64,000 nt of DNA from CAZPQK01 sp964588695 (GTDB lineage Bacteria > Krumholzibacteriota > Krumholzibacteriia > WVZY01 > JAKEHA01), in the NCBI GenBank assembly GCA_964588695.1, contig CAZPQK010000010.1, forward strand, positions 1-64,000, written 5' to 3'. This document shows positions 17,782 through 26,754 of the stretch, in pieces. A program made the translations under genes and the position numbers. The notes under the pieces were generated by a model. It was not told where the DNA came from. It was given only the letters and a program-made list of their open reading frames with translations, and made no database searches. The stretch's first letter is position 1, and every line of letters begins with the position of its first letter.

Positions 17782-18582
17782 ATGAGTTTAGGAGTATCCG
17801 ACTTGAGTCAGTCTTCGAGCAGAATTCTACCGATCGGCCAGGCAACTGGATCCGAAGTCTTTGCCCGTCAGCGCTATCACGTTGTCACCAAGGCACGTGC
17901 TCAGACGGCAGGGCAGCGCTGGAAACGCGCCATGGACGTTGCTATCAGCATCGTTGCCCTGATCCTGGCATCGCCGATCATGTTGCTTGCAGCCGTAGCG
18001 GTTAAGCTATCGTCGCCGGGCCCGGTTTTCTTCAGCCAGGAACGGATCGGCCTCGACCGGCGCCGGAGCGATCGCCGGCTGCGTTCTTCCGAAGTATCCA
18101 ATGACGACAACCGCCGTAATCGCGATCGTCGTGTGCTCATTAACCCCGGTAAGCCGTTTTCGATCGTTAAGTTCCGCACCATGGTGCAGAACGCGGAGAA
18201 CGGCAAGCCGATGTGGGCGACTGACCGCGACCCGCGTATTACCCCGGTTGGGCGCTTCCTTCGCCTTACTCGCATTGATGAGTTGCCGCAATTCTTCAAC
18301 GTGCTCCGCGGCGAGATGAGCATTGTGGGACCGCGGCCGGAACGCGCCTACTTCATCGGCAAGATCGAAAAGGATCTGCCTGAGTTTCAGTTGCGACTAC
18401 GCGCTAAGCCCGGTATTACTGGACTCGCGCAAGTTGAGCTGGGCTACACGAACACCGACGAAGGTCTGCGGGACAAACTCGCCTTCGACCTCCAGTACAT
18501 CCGACGGATGGGTATCTGGACCGATATGCGAATCCTGTTTAAGACCGTCTACGTCGTTCTGACCGGAAAAGGCGCCTGCTAG
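17782..18582 (+). CDS. Undecaprenyl-phosphate sugar-phosphate transferase (initiating bacterial sugar transferase)
   Basis: A 266-residue monotopic membrane protein that starts glycan synthesis by moving a sugar-1-phosphate to undecaprenyl phosphate. One hydrophobic hairpin (MDVAISIVALILASPIMLLA) follows WKRA, then SSPGPVFFSQERIGLDR, KFRTMV, the Asp-Glu dyad region TRIDELPQFFNVLRGEMS, and VGPRPERAY: the full signature of the family. An Arg-rich insertion (DRRLRSSEVSNDDNRRNRDR) separates the QERIG motif from the KFRTM motif and is longer than in WbaP/PglC-type enzymes. ATG 17782 is preferred over GTG 17716 because the sigma-54 promoter overlaps the latter. The gene stands alone between that promoter and the terminator at 18610. 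Confidence 0.9.
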   Translation: MSLGVSDLSQSSSRILPIGQATGSEVFARQRYHVVTKARAQTAGQRWKRAMDVAISIVALILASPIMLLAAVAVKLSSPGPVFFSQERIGLDRRRSDRRLRSSEVSNDDNRRNRDRRVLINPGKPFSIVKFRTMVQNAENGKPMWATDRDPRITPVGRFLRLTRIDELPQFFNVLRGEMSIVGPRPERAYFIGKIEKDLPEFQLRLRAKPGITGLAQVELGYTNTDEGLRDKLAFDLQYIRRMGIWTDMRILFKTVYVVLTGKGAC

Positions 18583-18609
18583 AAGGCTCCCCAGGTTACT
18601 CGGCTTTCG

Positions 18610-18648
18610 AAGAGCGTGCGCATTACCCATGCGGCACGCTCTTTGCTT
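18610..18648 (+). terminator. Intrinsic terminator after the sugar transferase gene
   Basis: Ten-bp arms AAGAGCGTGC and GCACGCTCTT enclose a 14-nt loop and are followed by TTGCTTAATT, a reasonable T-rich tail. It isolates the sigma-54-driven sugar transferase from the glycosyltransferase operon that begins at 18706. Confidence 0.72.
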
Positions 18649-18705
18649 AATTGCCGTAAAATCAGATGGTTAAGCGGTTCTTTCTGGGCGACCCACAAGG
18701 AAACA

Positions 18706-19668
18706 ATGTCATCCTCACCTTCCCATTCCGGTCCGGCCGAGCCAGAAGAGCGGTCGCCACTCGTCAGCGTTGGCCTGCCGATCTATAACGCTGAGGCTTT
18801 TCTGGACGAAGCCATAGAATCGCTGTTAAACCAAACAGTACAAGACCTGGAACTGATCATCTCGGACAACGCGTCCACCGACCGCACCGAGGAGTTGTGC
18901 AATCGCTGGGCTCAGCGGGACGCCCGCGTTCGTTACTTCCGCAACGAGCGGAACGTTGGCGCAAACCCCAACTTTAACCGGGTCGTGGAATTGGCGCGAG
19001 GGAAGTACTTTAAGTGGGCAGCCCACGACGATAAGTACCACCCGGAGTATATCGAGTCGTGCTTGCACGTGCTCGACAAGAACCCAGACATCGTCCTGGC
19101 ATTCACCAGGTCGGTCAACATCGACACAGAAGGCAACACGCTTGAGGAGTTGGAGTCTGGTTTGGATGTTGGCCGCGAAGAAGTTCACCGGCGGTTTCGC
19201 GAGTTGATTCGCCTGGATTACCCGATGCATTTAATTTTTGGGCTGATGCGGACTCAAACGATCAAGTCAATGCCATTGCTGCGCACCTATGCCGACTGCG
19301 ATCGGGTGTTGGTGTGCGAGCTTGGCCTGAAGGGAAGAATCGCGGAGTTGTCGGAGCGATACTTTTACCACCGCGTTCATCCCAATCAGTCAGTGTCGAC
19401 AACCAAGCACAACCGACAACTCCGCTCGGCGTGGTTTCGGGGAGACGGTGTTCCGTTCCCGGCTTTTCCATATACCCGCGAGTGGATTGGATTTGCGGGC
19501 GCCATGGTTCGCAACCCCATGCCCGGCGGCGATCGCATGCACTGCGTTAAGCACCTGTGTTGGTGGCTAAAGAAGCATCGTCGACGCGTGTGGACCGACT
19601 ACTCCTACGCGCTACAGTACCCGTTTGGCGGGGGCAAGAACGCGCGTCAGCAGCTCAAGGGATCGTAG
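18706..19668 (+). CDS. Glycosyltransferase family 2 (GT-A fold)
   Basis: A 320-residue cytoplasmic enzyme. ATG 18706 is chosen since AAGGAAAC lies just upstream and the resulting N-terminus leads directly into the first GT-A strand (PLVSVGLPIYNAEAFLDEAI). ISDNASTDRTEELC near 55 and WAAHDDKYHPEY near 104 mark the nucleotide-binding region and the metal-binding D-x-D equivalent (HDD). A longer frame from 18616 would run through the terminator and is rejected. It begins the sugar-assembly operon; the next gene starts directly after its stop. Donor and acceptor are not identifiable. Confidence 0.88.
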   Translation: MSSSPSHSGPAEPEERSPLVSVGLPIYNAEAFLDEAIESLLNQTVQDLELIISDNASTDRTEELCNRWAQRDARVRYFRNERNVGANPNFNRVVELARGKYFKWAAHDDKYHPEYIESCLHVLDKNPDIVLAFTRSVNIDTEGNTLEELESGLDVGREEVHRRFRELIRLDYPMHLIFGLMRTQTIKSMPLLRTYADCDRVLVCELGLKGRIAELSERYFYHRVHPNQSVSTTKHNRQLRSAWFRGDGVPFPAFPYTREWIGFAGAMVRNPMPGGDRMHCVKHLCWWLKKHRRRVWTDYSYALQYPFGGGKNARQQLKGS

Positions 19669-20916
19669 ATGGAAAACACAGCGCATACGCTCCCAAGCGA
19701 GACGTTGATGCCAGACGTCGGCGTCATTGCGTTGGTACCCGAACACTGGGGCGGAACCTGGATGTCTCGGCACCAGATCCTCACTCGGCTGTCACGGTAC
19801 TACCAGGTGGTCTGGTTTAATCCGCCGCGCGGGCGAACAAAACTCAATCGCAAGTATGCGCCGGACGGCGTCGTGGATGACGCCGAAATGCCTGCGAGTA
19901 GTTTCTTCACGTACACGCATGGTCGTTTGCTTCCTAAGATTAACCGAGAAGGTAAACTTAAAGAGGTAACGGCGCGGTTGCGGTTAGAACGCGCTAAAGC
20001 GATACTGCGCCGGCACGGATGCACTCGATTCGTCCTCTATATCTGGCGTCCGGACTACCACGAAGCCATTGACCTCATCGAGCACGACGTTTCGCTTTAC
20101 CATGTTGTGGACGAGTACACTTTTGCGTTCCAGGAACAGCCGATTACGCCCAACGAACAACGGTTACTTGAACGATCGGATTGCGTGATCGTTCACTCTC
20201 CAGGCCTCCTGGATAAGAAGGGGCACATCAACCCCAACACGCACTACATAACCAATGGCGTCGACTACCGGACTTTTGCGCAAAGTCAGGCCGAGCCGGC
20301 GGATATGGCCTCGATTCCAAGGCCGCGAATTGGCTACAGCGGGCGCATAAAGCGACAACTCGACTGGTCACTTCTACTTGATGTGGTGCGTGCCAACGCG
20401 AGTTACTCGTTTGTGTTTGTAGGCCCGATGGTGACCCTGACCGCAAAACAGCAGACAGAAAAGGATGCTCGCGACGCGGTCTTTGCCGAACCCAACGTGT
20501 ACTACCTGGGTAACAAACCAAAGGAAGCCGTGCCCGGATACATTCAGCACATGGACGTGTGTTCGATGTGCTATCTGCGCAACGATTACACCAAGTTTAT
20601 TTTCCCGTTGAAGCTCCATGAATACCTCGCGGCCGGAAAGCCGGTCGTAGGTACTCGAATAAAGTCGCTGGAAGCGTTTCCCGAAGTCGTCGCTGTTGCC
20701 AGCACCGTGGATGAATGGAACACGGCGTTATCTGCTGCGCTCGCCGACTCGTCGCGCACAAGCGAGAAGGTTCAGCAGCGGCGGGCAATTGCTCGCGATA
20801 ACGATTGGGATACGATTACTTTTAAAGTTGCGCGAGTGTTGGGGGAGAAGCTTGGCCCCGACGTCGTGACGCGACTTGAGAACTCACACTCGGGCGCAAT
20901 AGCGTCGACAAGGTAG
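19669..20916 (+). CDS. Glycosyltransferase family 4-like (group 1)
   Basis: A 415-residue GT-B enzyme. The N-terminal half includes PEHWGGTWMSRHQILTRL, the donor half begins at PRIGYSGRIKRQLDW, and the nucleotide-sugar pocket is at FIFPLKLHEYLAAGKPVVGT near residue 305-324, where the conserved Glu/Lys pair is present. No signal or membrane segment is found, so it acts at the cytoplasmic membrane face. The ATG directly abuts the GT2 stop, and the next gene follows 2 nt after its own stop, so it belongs to a tightly packed assembly operon. Confidence 0.86.
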   Translation: MENTAHTLPSETLMPDVGVIALVPEHWGGTWMSRHQILTRLSRYYQVVWFNPPRGRTKLNRKYAPDGVVDDAEMPASSFFTYTHGRLLPKINREGKLKEVTARLRLERAKAILRRHGCTRFVLYIWRPDYHEAIDLIEHDVSLYHVVDEYTFAFQEQPITPNEQRLLERSDCVIVHSPGLLDKKGHINPNTHYITNGVDYRTFAQSQAEPADMASIPRPRIGYSGRIKRQLDWSLLLDVVRANASYSFVFVGPMVTLTAKQQTEKDARDAVFAEPNVYYLGNKPKEAVPGYIQHMDVCSMCYLRNDYTKFIFPLKLHEYLAAGKPVVGTRIKSLEAFPEVVAVASTVDEWNTALSAALADSSRTSEKVQQRRAIARDNDWDTITFKVARVLGEKLGPDVVTRLENSHSGAIASTR

Positions 20917-20918
20917 TA

Positions 20919-21953
20919 ATGCGAGTATTAATTACAGGTCATCGAGGATACATAGGCTCGGCGCTGGTGCCGTTGATGCTAGCCGAAGGGTTTGACATCG
21001 TCGGCATGGACAGTTGCATATTTGAACGTTGTACATTTGGCAAAGATAGCCCGACGATTCCGGAGCTTCGCAAGGACATTCGCGACGCTGAACGCGAAGA
21101 CCTTAAGGGCTTCGACGCGGTTGTGCATTTGGCCGCGCTTTCCAACGATCCGTTGGGAAACTTGAACGCAGATCTTACCTACGACATAAACCATCGTGCA
21201 TCCGTTCGCCTGGCCGAACTTGCTCGCGCCGAAGGCGTTAGTCGGTTTATCTTTTCGTCTTCGTGCAGCGTTTACGGCGCTGCCGGCCAGGACTCGGTGG
21301 GCGAAAACGCCGAGTTCAACCCGGTCACGCCCTACGGAGAATCCAAAGTGTGGACCGAGCGCGACATTGCTCCAATGGTTACCGATGAGTTTTCTCCAGT
21401 GTTCATGCGCAACGCTACCGCGTACGGGTTGTCACCCAGGCATCGCTTCGATCTGGTATTAAACAACCTTATGGCCTGGGCAATGACCACCGGTCGCGTG
21501 TTCATGAAGAGCGACGGAACGCCCTGGCGGCCAATCGTGCACATCGACGATATCTCGGGCGCTGTTATGGCTGCACTGCGAGCGCCTACAGAGATGATTC
21601 ATAACGAAGCATTCAACGTTGGTTTCGAGGAAGAAAACTATCAGATCAAAGAACTTGCCGAAATTGTCCGTGATCTTACGAAGAATACTCGCATTGATTA
21701 TGCCGAAGGCGCCGGACCCGACAAGCGGTCGTATCGTGTGAGTTTTGCCAAAGTGCGCAAGCACCTGCCAGACTTCACCCAGCGGTGGAACGCCCGAGCC
21801 GGCGCGGAACAGCTTCTGGGCGCGTATAACAACGCGGCTCTCACTGTTGAAGACGTTGAAGGAATTCGTTTTAACCGCATCGACCATGTCGAATGGTTGC
21901 TTAAAGAGGGGCTTCTCGACGAGACGCTCCGGACAACGGAGCGTGCGCGATGA
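20919..21953 (+). CDS. NAD(P)-dependent sugar-nucleotide epimerase/dehydratase (extended SDR)
   Basis: A 344-residue extended short-chain dehydrogenase. The Rossmann motif GHRGYIG occupies residues 7-13, HLAALSNDP is near 68, SSSCSVYG near 110, and the catalytic Tyr-x3-Lys is YGESK at 139-143. It probably reshapes the NDP-sugar that the neighbouring C-methyltransferase modifies. The gene overlaps the methyltransferase start by 4 nt (ATGA). A recurring cluster of SDR, zinc-motif C-methyltransferase, sugar-1-phosphate cytidylyltransferase and PIG-L protein is known in surface-glycan loci; the exact sugar cannot be inferred. Confidence 0.86.
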   Translation: MRVLITGHRGYIGSALVPLMLAEGFDIVGMDSCIFERCTFGKDSPTIPELRKDIRDAEREDLKGFDAVVHLAALSNDPLGNLNADLTYDINHRASVRLAELARAEGVSRFIFSSSCSVYGAAGQDSVGENAEFNPVTPYGESKVWTERDIAPMVTDEFSPVFMRNATAYGLSPRHRFDLVLNNLMAWAMTTGRVFMKSDGTPWRPIVHIDDISGAVMAALRAPTEMIHNEAFNVGFEEENYQIKELAEIVRDLTKNTRIDYAEGAGPDKRSYRVSFAKVRKHLPDFTQRWNARAGAEQLLGAYNNAALTVEDVEGIRFNRIDHVEWLLKEGLLDETLRTTERAR

Positions 21954-23230
21954 AGGCGACCAAAACCGACACCACCCAGATTAAGCATCCGCTCGACGAA
22001 GTGGGGCTTCCATGCCGCTTCTGTGGGTCGACCCTTGACACTACGTTCGTCGATCTGGGAATGACACCGCTGTGTCAAAATCGGATACGCCAGGAAGATC
22101 TGAACCGTTACGAACCATTCTATCCGTTACACGCGTTTGTTTGCCGGGACTGCTACCTTGTCCAGTTGGGCGAGTACGTCGCGCCCGATGAAATCTTTGA
22201 AGACTACGGCTACTTTTCGTCGTTTTCGGATTCCTGGCTGAAGCACGCTCGCGATTATTCTGAGAAGATGATCGAGCGTTTCGGTTTTGACCGAGAGAGC
22301 TTCGTCGTCGAACTTGCATCGAACGATGGCTACCTCCTCCAAAACTTTGTCGAACGCGGTATTTCTTGCCTTGGCATCGAGCCCGCAGACACCGTGGCCG
22401 CCGCGGCTCGGGAAAAAGGTGTGCCCACAGTGGAACGCTTTTTCGGGCTGGAGACGGCACGAGCGGTGCGCGACGAATACCGACCCGCCAATTTGCTTCT
22501 GGGCAACAACGTGCTGGCACACGTTCCCGATTTAAACGACTTCGTCGCGGGAATGAAGCATTTGCTCGCCGACGATGGTGTAATCACAATGGAGTTTCCG
22601 CACTTGGTTCAACTGATGGATCAGAACCAGTTCGACACCATCTATCATGAGCACTTTTCTTACTTTTCCTTTACCACGGTAAACAAGGTGTTTGCTTATC
22701 ATGGGATTACGCTGTTCGACGTCGAAGAGCTTCAATCTCACGGCGGGTCGTTGCGAATCTATGGGCGTCACACCGACAATGACTCACGGGCCATAGAGCC
22801 GGCCGTTGACGATTTGCTGACCCGCGAAAAAGGGTGGGGAGTAAGCAGCCTGGATACCTATGCCGCTTTTGATGAACAAGTTCGTGAAACCAAGCGTTCA
22901 ATTTTGGAGTTCTTAATTGACGCCAAACGGTACGGCAAACAGGTGGTTGGATACGGAGCGCCTGGCAAAGGAAACACGCTGCTTAATTACTGTGGAATCG
23001 GAACGGACTTTCTAAGCTACACCGTTGACCGTAGCCCGCATAAGCAAGGTACCTTTACTCCCGGGACACACATTCCAATCTTTTCTCCGGACAAGTACCG
23101 GGAGACACAGCCCGACTACATTCTCATACTACCGTGGAACCTCACGCGAGAGATCACGGAGCAAATGGCTTACGTTCGCGAATGGGGCGGACAGTTTGTT
23201 GTGCCCATTCCCAAGTTAAAAGTGCTCTAA
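21950..23230 (+). CDS. SAM-dependent sugar C-methyltransferase with N-terminal zinc motif
   Basis: A 426-residue protein of the TylCIII/NovU type. The N-terminal zinc-binding domain shows CRFCGS (residues about 23-28) and a second pair CRDC near 65. The SAM-binding core follows (VVELASNDGYLLQ near 121, then LGIEPADTVA), and a conserved C-terminal catalytic/recognition domain has YGAPGKGNTLLNY near 330. These enzymes add a carbon-linked methyl group to deoxy-NDP-sugars to make branched sugars. It overlaps the upstream SDR by 4 nt, and the cytidylyltransferase-like gene follows after 14 nt, so the cluster likely makes a branched-chain sugar for the exopolysaccharide. Confidence 0.9.
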   Translation: MKATKTDTTQIKHPLDEVGLPCRFCGSTLDTTFVDLGMTPLCQNRIRQEDLNRYEPFYPLHAFVCRDCYLVQLGEYVAPDEIFEDYGYFSSFSDSWLKHARDYSEKMIERFGFDRESFVVELASNDGYLLQNFVERGISCLGIEPADTVAAAAREKGVPTVERFFGLETARAVRDEYRPANLLLGNNVLAHVPDLNDFVAGMKHLLADDGVITMEFPHLVQLMDQNQFDTIYHEHFSYFSFTTVNKVFAYHGITLFDVEELQSHGGSLRIYGRHTDNDSRAIEPAVDDLLTREKGWGVSSLDTYAAFDEQVRETKRSILEFLIDAKRYGKQVVGYGAPGKGNTLLNYCGIGTDFLSYTVDRSPHKQGTFTPGTHIPIFSPDKYRETQPDYILILPWNLTREITEQMAYVREWGGQFVVPIPKLKVL

Positions 23231-23244
23231 CCCAAGGCGCGGTC

Positions 23245-24036
23245 ATGAAAGTCGTTTTGTTTTGCGGCGGACTCGGCATGCGGATCCGCGAATACTCCGA
23301 AGACATCCCCAAACCGATGGTTCCCATCGGCTATCGGCCCATCCTGTGGCACGTGATGAAGTACTACGCCCACCATGGCCATAAGGACTTTATCCTGTGC
23401 CTGGGCTACAAAGCTGACGTGATTAAGAACTATTTCCTTAACTATGACGAGTGCGTCTCCAACGACTTCACGTTGTCTGAAGGAGGACGGGGGATCGAGC
23501 TTTCCAAGAGCGACATTCACGACTGGCGCATTAGCTTTATTGACACCGGTCGTGAGACCAACATTGGCGGCCGGTTAATGGCGGTCAAAGATCATTTAAA
23601 AGGCGAAAAGACGTTCCTGGCCAACTATAGCGACAACCTGACCAATCTGGACATGAACGCGATGATCAAGTTCCATGAAAACAAGGAAAGCATCGCAACG
23701 TTTCTGTGTGTTCGCCCCAGCCAGAGTTTCCATTTGCTCGATCTTAACAGCGACGGCCTAGTTTCTGATATTGAGCACGTGTCGACTTCCAACGTCCTTA
23801 TCAACGGCGGCCACTTTGTCCTGGATCAGTCCATTTTTGACTACATGGAACCGGGCGACGAGCTGGTCGAAGAGCCGTTCCGGAGGCTAATCAAAGAGAA
23901 GAAGCTGGCCGGGTATCATCACAAGGACTTTTTTGTTTGTATGGACACCTTCAAGGAGCGCCAGGTGCTCGACGACATGTACAACACCGAGAAAGCCCCC
24001 TGGGCGATCTGGGCGCCGGAGAAAATGCCAACCTAG
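23245..24036 (+). CDS. Sugar-1-phosphate nucleotidyltransferase (glucose-1-phosphate cytidylyltransferase-like)
   Basis: A 263-residue nucleotidyltransferase. ATG 23245 is used because the product then begins exactly with the first Rossmann strand (MKVVLFCGGLGMRIREYSED) and IPKPMVPIG follows, as in RfbF. ANYSDNLTN near 130 carries the metal-binding Asp and NGGHFVLD near 190 is the sugar-binding block. The usual G-x-G-T-R-L loop reads G-L-G-M-R-I here, with Met replacing the Thr that contacts the nucleotide phosphates. No CDP-glucose 4,6-dehydratase (RfbG) was seen nearby, so CDP versus another nucleotide remains open. Confidence 0.85.
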   Translation: MKVVLFCGGLGMRIREYSEDIPKPMVPIGYRPILWHVMKYYAHHGHKDFILCLGYKADVIKNYFLNYDECVSNDFTLSEGGRGIELSKSDIHDWRISFIDTGRETNIGGRLMAVKDHLKGEKTFLANYSDNLTNLDMNAMIKFHENKESIATFLCVRPSQSFHLLDLNSDGLVSDIEHVSTSNVLINGGHFVLDQSIFDYMEPGDELVEEPFRRLIKEKKLAGYHHKDFFVCMDTFKERQVLDDMYNTEKAPWAIWAPEKMPT

Positions 24037-24037
24037 C

Positions 24038-24670
24038 ATGCAGGTACTGGAGTTCGAGAATATTAGACACGCCCTCTTTCTGGGCGCTCACAGTGACGAC
24101 ATCGAAATCGGTTGTTTGGGGACACTGCTCCGCCTTAAACGCCTGGCGCCCGACGTGACTGTGGACTGGGTTGTCTTTACTGCGGCTGGCGAGCGGGAAC
24201 AAGAGGCCAGAGAATCGGCAGAGGCGGCACTCGCGGGAACAACGTTTACCGTCAGTACATACGACTTTCGCGATGGCTTTCTGCCGTATCGCGGCGCCGA
24301 CGTTAAGAACGTGTTCGAGGAGCTTAAACAACGCCCCAATCCCGACGTAATCTTTACCCACACGCGTGATGATCGACATCAGGACCACCGGCTGGTGAAC
24401 GAGTTAACCTGGAACACCTGGCGGAACCACCTCATATTGGAGTACGAAATTCCCAAATGGGACGGCGATTTTGGCCGACCGAACGTGTTTAGCGCTTTGG
24501 ACCCCGATGATGTCGACCAAAAGGTGGAACACCTGTTAGAGTATTTTGCTACCCAAAGGGGAAAGCATTGGTTTGGCGGCGAACTGTTCCGTGGCGTAAT
24601 GCGGGTGCGGGGCATGGAATGTGGCGCTGAGTACGCCGAGGCATTTTACGGAAGAAAGCTACGAATATGA
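24038..24670 (+). CDS. PIG-L/LmbE family zinc deacetylase
   Basis: A 210-residue deacetylase of the GlcNAc-PI/mycothiol type. The zinc-binding motif GAHSDDIEIGC (His-x-x-Asp-Asp) is near residues 15-25, and the second cluster FTHTRDDRHQDHRLVN near 107-122 supplies the third zinc ligand. Both are intact. It is cytoplasmic, with no signal peptide, and would N-deacetylate a sugar nucleotide or glycan intermediate. The start ATG lies 1 nt after the nucleotidyltransferase stop and its end overlaps the Wzm start by 4 nt. Confidence 0.88.
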   Translation: MQVLEFENIRHALFLGAHSDDIEIGCLGTLLRLKRLAPDVTVDWVVFTAAGEREQEARESAEAALAGTTFTVSTYDFRDGFLPYRGADVKNVFEELKQRPNPDVIFTHTRDDRHQDHRLVNELTWNTWRNHLILEYEIPKWDGDFGRPNVFSALDPDDVDQKVEHLLEYFATQRGKHWFGGELFRGVMRVRGMECGAEYAEAFYGRKLRI

Positions 24671-25476
24671 GTAAAGCTGAAACCGCGCGCGGACCGGAAT
24701 GGCTTCTGGAAGTCTCAAAGTTCCGAGAGTTGTTTTATTTCTTGGTCTGGCGGGACATAAAGATTCGCTACAAGCAAACCGTTTTGGGCGCGTCCTGGGC
24801 AATTCTCGAACCATTTATCAAGATGGTCGTCTTTACCATCTTTTTCGGCAAGGTCGCAAACATCCAAACCGACGGTGTGCCCAAACCCATTTATTATTAC
24901 CTGGCCCTGGTCCCGTGGACCTACTTCGCCAACTCGGTGCGATTGTCGGGTAACAGTCTCCTGACTAATGCCAAGCTGGTAAGGAAAGTGTATTTTCCGC
25001 GAACCATCATCCCGACCGCGTCGGCGTTGGGTGGGTCTTTGGACTTTCTGATTGCATCGCTAGTGGTCGTCGGAATGATGATCTACTACGGCGTAGGCTT
25101 TACCTGGTATTCATTGCTGTGGCCGGTCCTGTTTATTCCGCTGGTAATGTTCACCGTCGGTTTAGGAATGTTGTTTTCTTCGCTCAACGTTACTTATCGT
25201 GATATCAAGTACGTGATTCCGTTCATGGTGGAGACCATGATGTATGTCTCGCCGGTGATCTGGGCGACCGCCGAAATCGAAAGCCGCCGGAATCAACTGC
25301 TCATGTCGCTTAATCCGATGACAGGTATCATTAACGCGTTTCGCAACTGCATGCTGCCGGACCGCCCCATTGATTGGACATCGCTTGGCATCGGCCTCGC
25401 CGTAATCCTGATAATTTTTGTTGTTGGTCTTATCCAGTTCCGCCGCACCGAAAAAGTGTTCGCGGACCTCATTTAG
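24667..25476 (+). CDS. wzm: ABC-2 type polysaccharide export permease
   Basis: A 269-residue inner-membrane protein with about six transmembrane helices. FFLVWRDIKIRYKQTVLGASWAI in the N-terminal region is the family hallmark, the amphipathic helix running into the first membrane segment. Together with the adjacent Wzt-type ATPase it would export undecaprenyl-linked polysaccharide across the inner membrane. Thus the locus has an ABC-transporter route, while the O-antigen-ligase-like protein at 3823 would act after export. The ATG overlaps the preceding stop by 4 nt. Confidence 0.92.
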   Translation: MSKAETARGPEWLLEVSKFRELFYFLVWRDIKIRYKQTVLGASWAILEPFIKMVVFTIFFGKVANIQTDGVPKPIYYYLALVPWTYFANSVRLSGNSLLTNAKLVRKVYFPRTIIPTASALGGSLDFLIASLVVVGMMIYYGVGFTWYSLLWPVLFIPLVMFTVGLGMLFSSLNVTYRDIKYVIPFMVETMMYVSPVIWATAEIESRRNQLLMSLNPMTGIINAFRNCMLPDRPIDWTSLGIGLAVILIIFVVGLIQFRRTEKVFADLI

Positions 25477-25488
25477 CGGGGCTGTTCC

Positions 25489-26751
25489 ATGGAATACTCA
25501 ATAACCGTAGAAAACGTCACCAAAGAGTACCGACTGGGTTCTCTAAAACACGAAACAATGATTCGTGACGTTATAGTGGACGCGTTGCGCAATCCGCTCA
25601 AGCGCATGAAGCGATCCGAGAACATTCTCACCGCGCTGAACGACGTGTCCTTTAACGTCGAAAAAGGCGAAGTGGTAGGAATCGTTGGTCGCAATGGTGC
25701 GGGCAAAAGCACACTTCTTAAAGTGTTGTCTCGAATCACGTATCCCACGCGCGGGCGCATCCGAACTCGAGGTCGAGTGGCGTCTTTGATTGAAGTTGGC
25801 ACCGGCTTTCACGACGAGTTAACGGGTCGCGAGAACATCTATCTTAATGGCTCCATCCTGGGGATGAAAAAGAAAGAAATCGACAGCCGCCTCGACCAGA
25901 TTATCGACTTTGCCGGCGTTGACCGCTTCATCGACACGCCGATCAAGAGGTATTCGTCGGGGATGCGTCTTCGCCTGGGATTTGCAGTTGCTGCGCACAT
26001 GGATCCCGACGTCCTTTTCGTCGACGAAGTTCTGGCGGTGGGGGACGCGGAGTTTCAGAAACGCTGCCTTAACGCGATGGAAGACTTGCAGTCGGGCGGA
26101 CGCACGGTGCTGTTTGTGTCGCACAACATGTCGGCAATCGAATCGCTCTGCCCGCGATGCTTGTGGATTGATGCCGGAACCGTTCGCCGCGACGGTGTTA
26201 CCAGCGAAGTAGTGAAAGAGTATTTGGAGACGTTTTCGCGTAGCCAGCAGTCCGGCTACGATTTTACCGATCACACCAATCGCTCTGGCGATGGCCGCAT
26301 ACAGTACACCCGCTGCGAATTTCTGGATGAGGCTGGCAATCCCACGCCCGTCTTTCGTACGAGCGAGTCGTTTCGAACCCGACTTCACTATAAGGTTAAC
26401 GAGACGATTAAAGACCCTCACTTCGAGTTGCGCCTGCTATCCGACACCGGAACGTTGATTAACGCGTTAAGTACGTGGCAGGCTGGGTATCATATTTCGA
26501 CACTTGAGCCCGGCGAAGGAGCTATTGAACTCGAAGTTCCCGACTTTAATCTTTACCCCGGTCGCTACTATATTTCGCTGTGGATCACCAGCTCCGGCGG
26601 CGTGAACTTTGACGTTATGGATCACGTTATCACGATCGATGTTGATCCTCCGGGCAAGGGTGAGCACTCGGCGCGCGGAATGACCCGCAAGTCCGGCCTG
26701 GTTTACATGCCGCAACGTTGGGAAATGACTGAGCTAAAGGAGTCGATGTAG
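25489..26751 (+). CDS. wzt: ABC transporter ATPase of polysaccharide export with C-terminal carbohydrate-binding domain
   Basis: A 420-residue ATPase. Walker A GRNGAGKST lies at about 66-74, the signature YSSGMRLRLGFA near 154, Walker B VLFVDEVLAVGD near 177, and the switch His in VLFVSHNMSA. Residues about 270-410 form a beta-rich Wzt C-terminal domain (the segment RYYISLWITSSGGVNFDVM), which in homologues recognises the non-reducing end of the glycan before export. Such a domain usually implies that chain length is set by a terminal modification, such as methylation or phosphorylation. Confidence 0.93.
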   Translation: MEYSITVENVTKEYRLGSLKHETMIRDVIVDALRNPLKRMKRSENILTALNDVSFNVEKGEVVGIVGRNGAGKSTLLKVLSRITYPTRGRIRTRGRVASLIEVGTGFHDELTGRENIYLNGSILGMKKKEIDSRLDQIIDFAGVDRFIDTPIKRYSSGMRLRLGFAVAAHMDPDVLFVDEVLAVGDAEFQKRCLNAMEDLQSGGRTVLFVSHNMSAIESLCPRCLWIDAGTVRRDGVTSEVVKEYLETFSRSQQSGYDFTDHTNRSGDGRIQYTRCEFLDEAGNPTPVFRTSESFRTRLHYKVNETIKDPHFELRLLSDTGTLINALSTWQAGYHISTLEPGEGAIELEVPDFNLYPGRYYISLWITSSGGVNFDVMDHVITIDVDPPGKGEHSARGMTRKSGLVYMPQRWEMTELKESM

Positions 26752-26754
26752 CCA

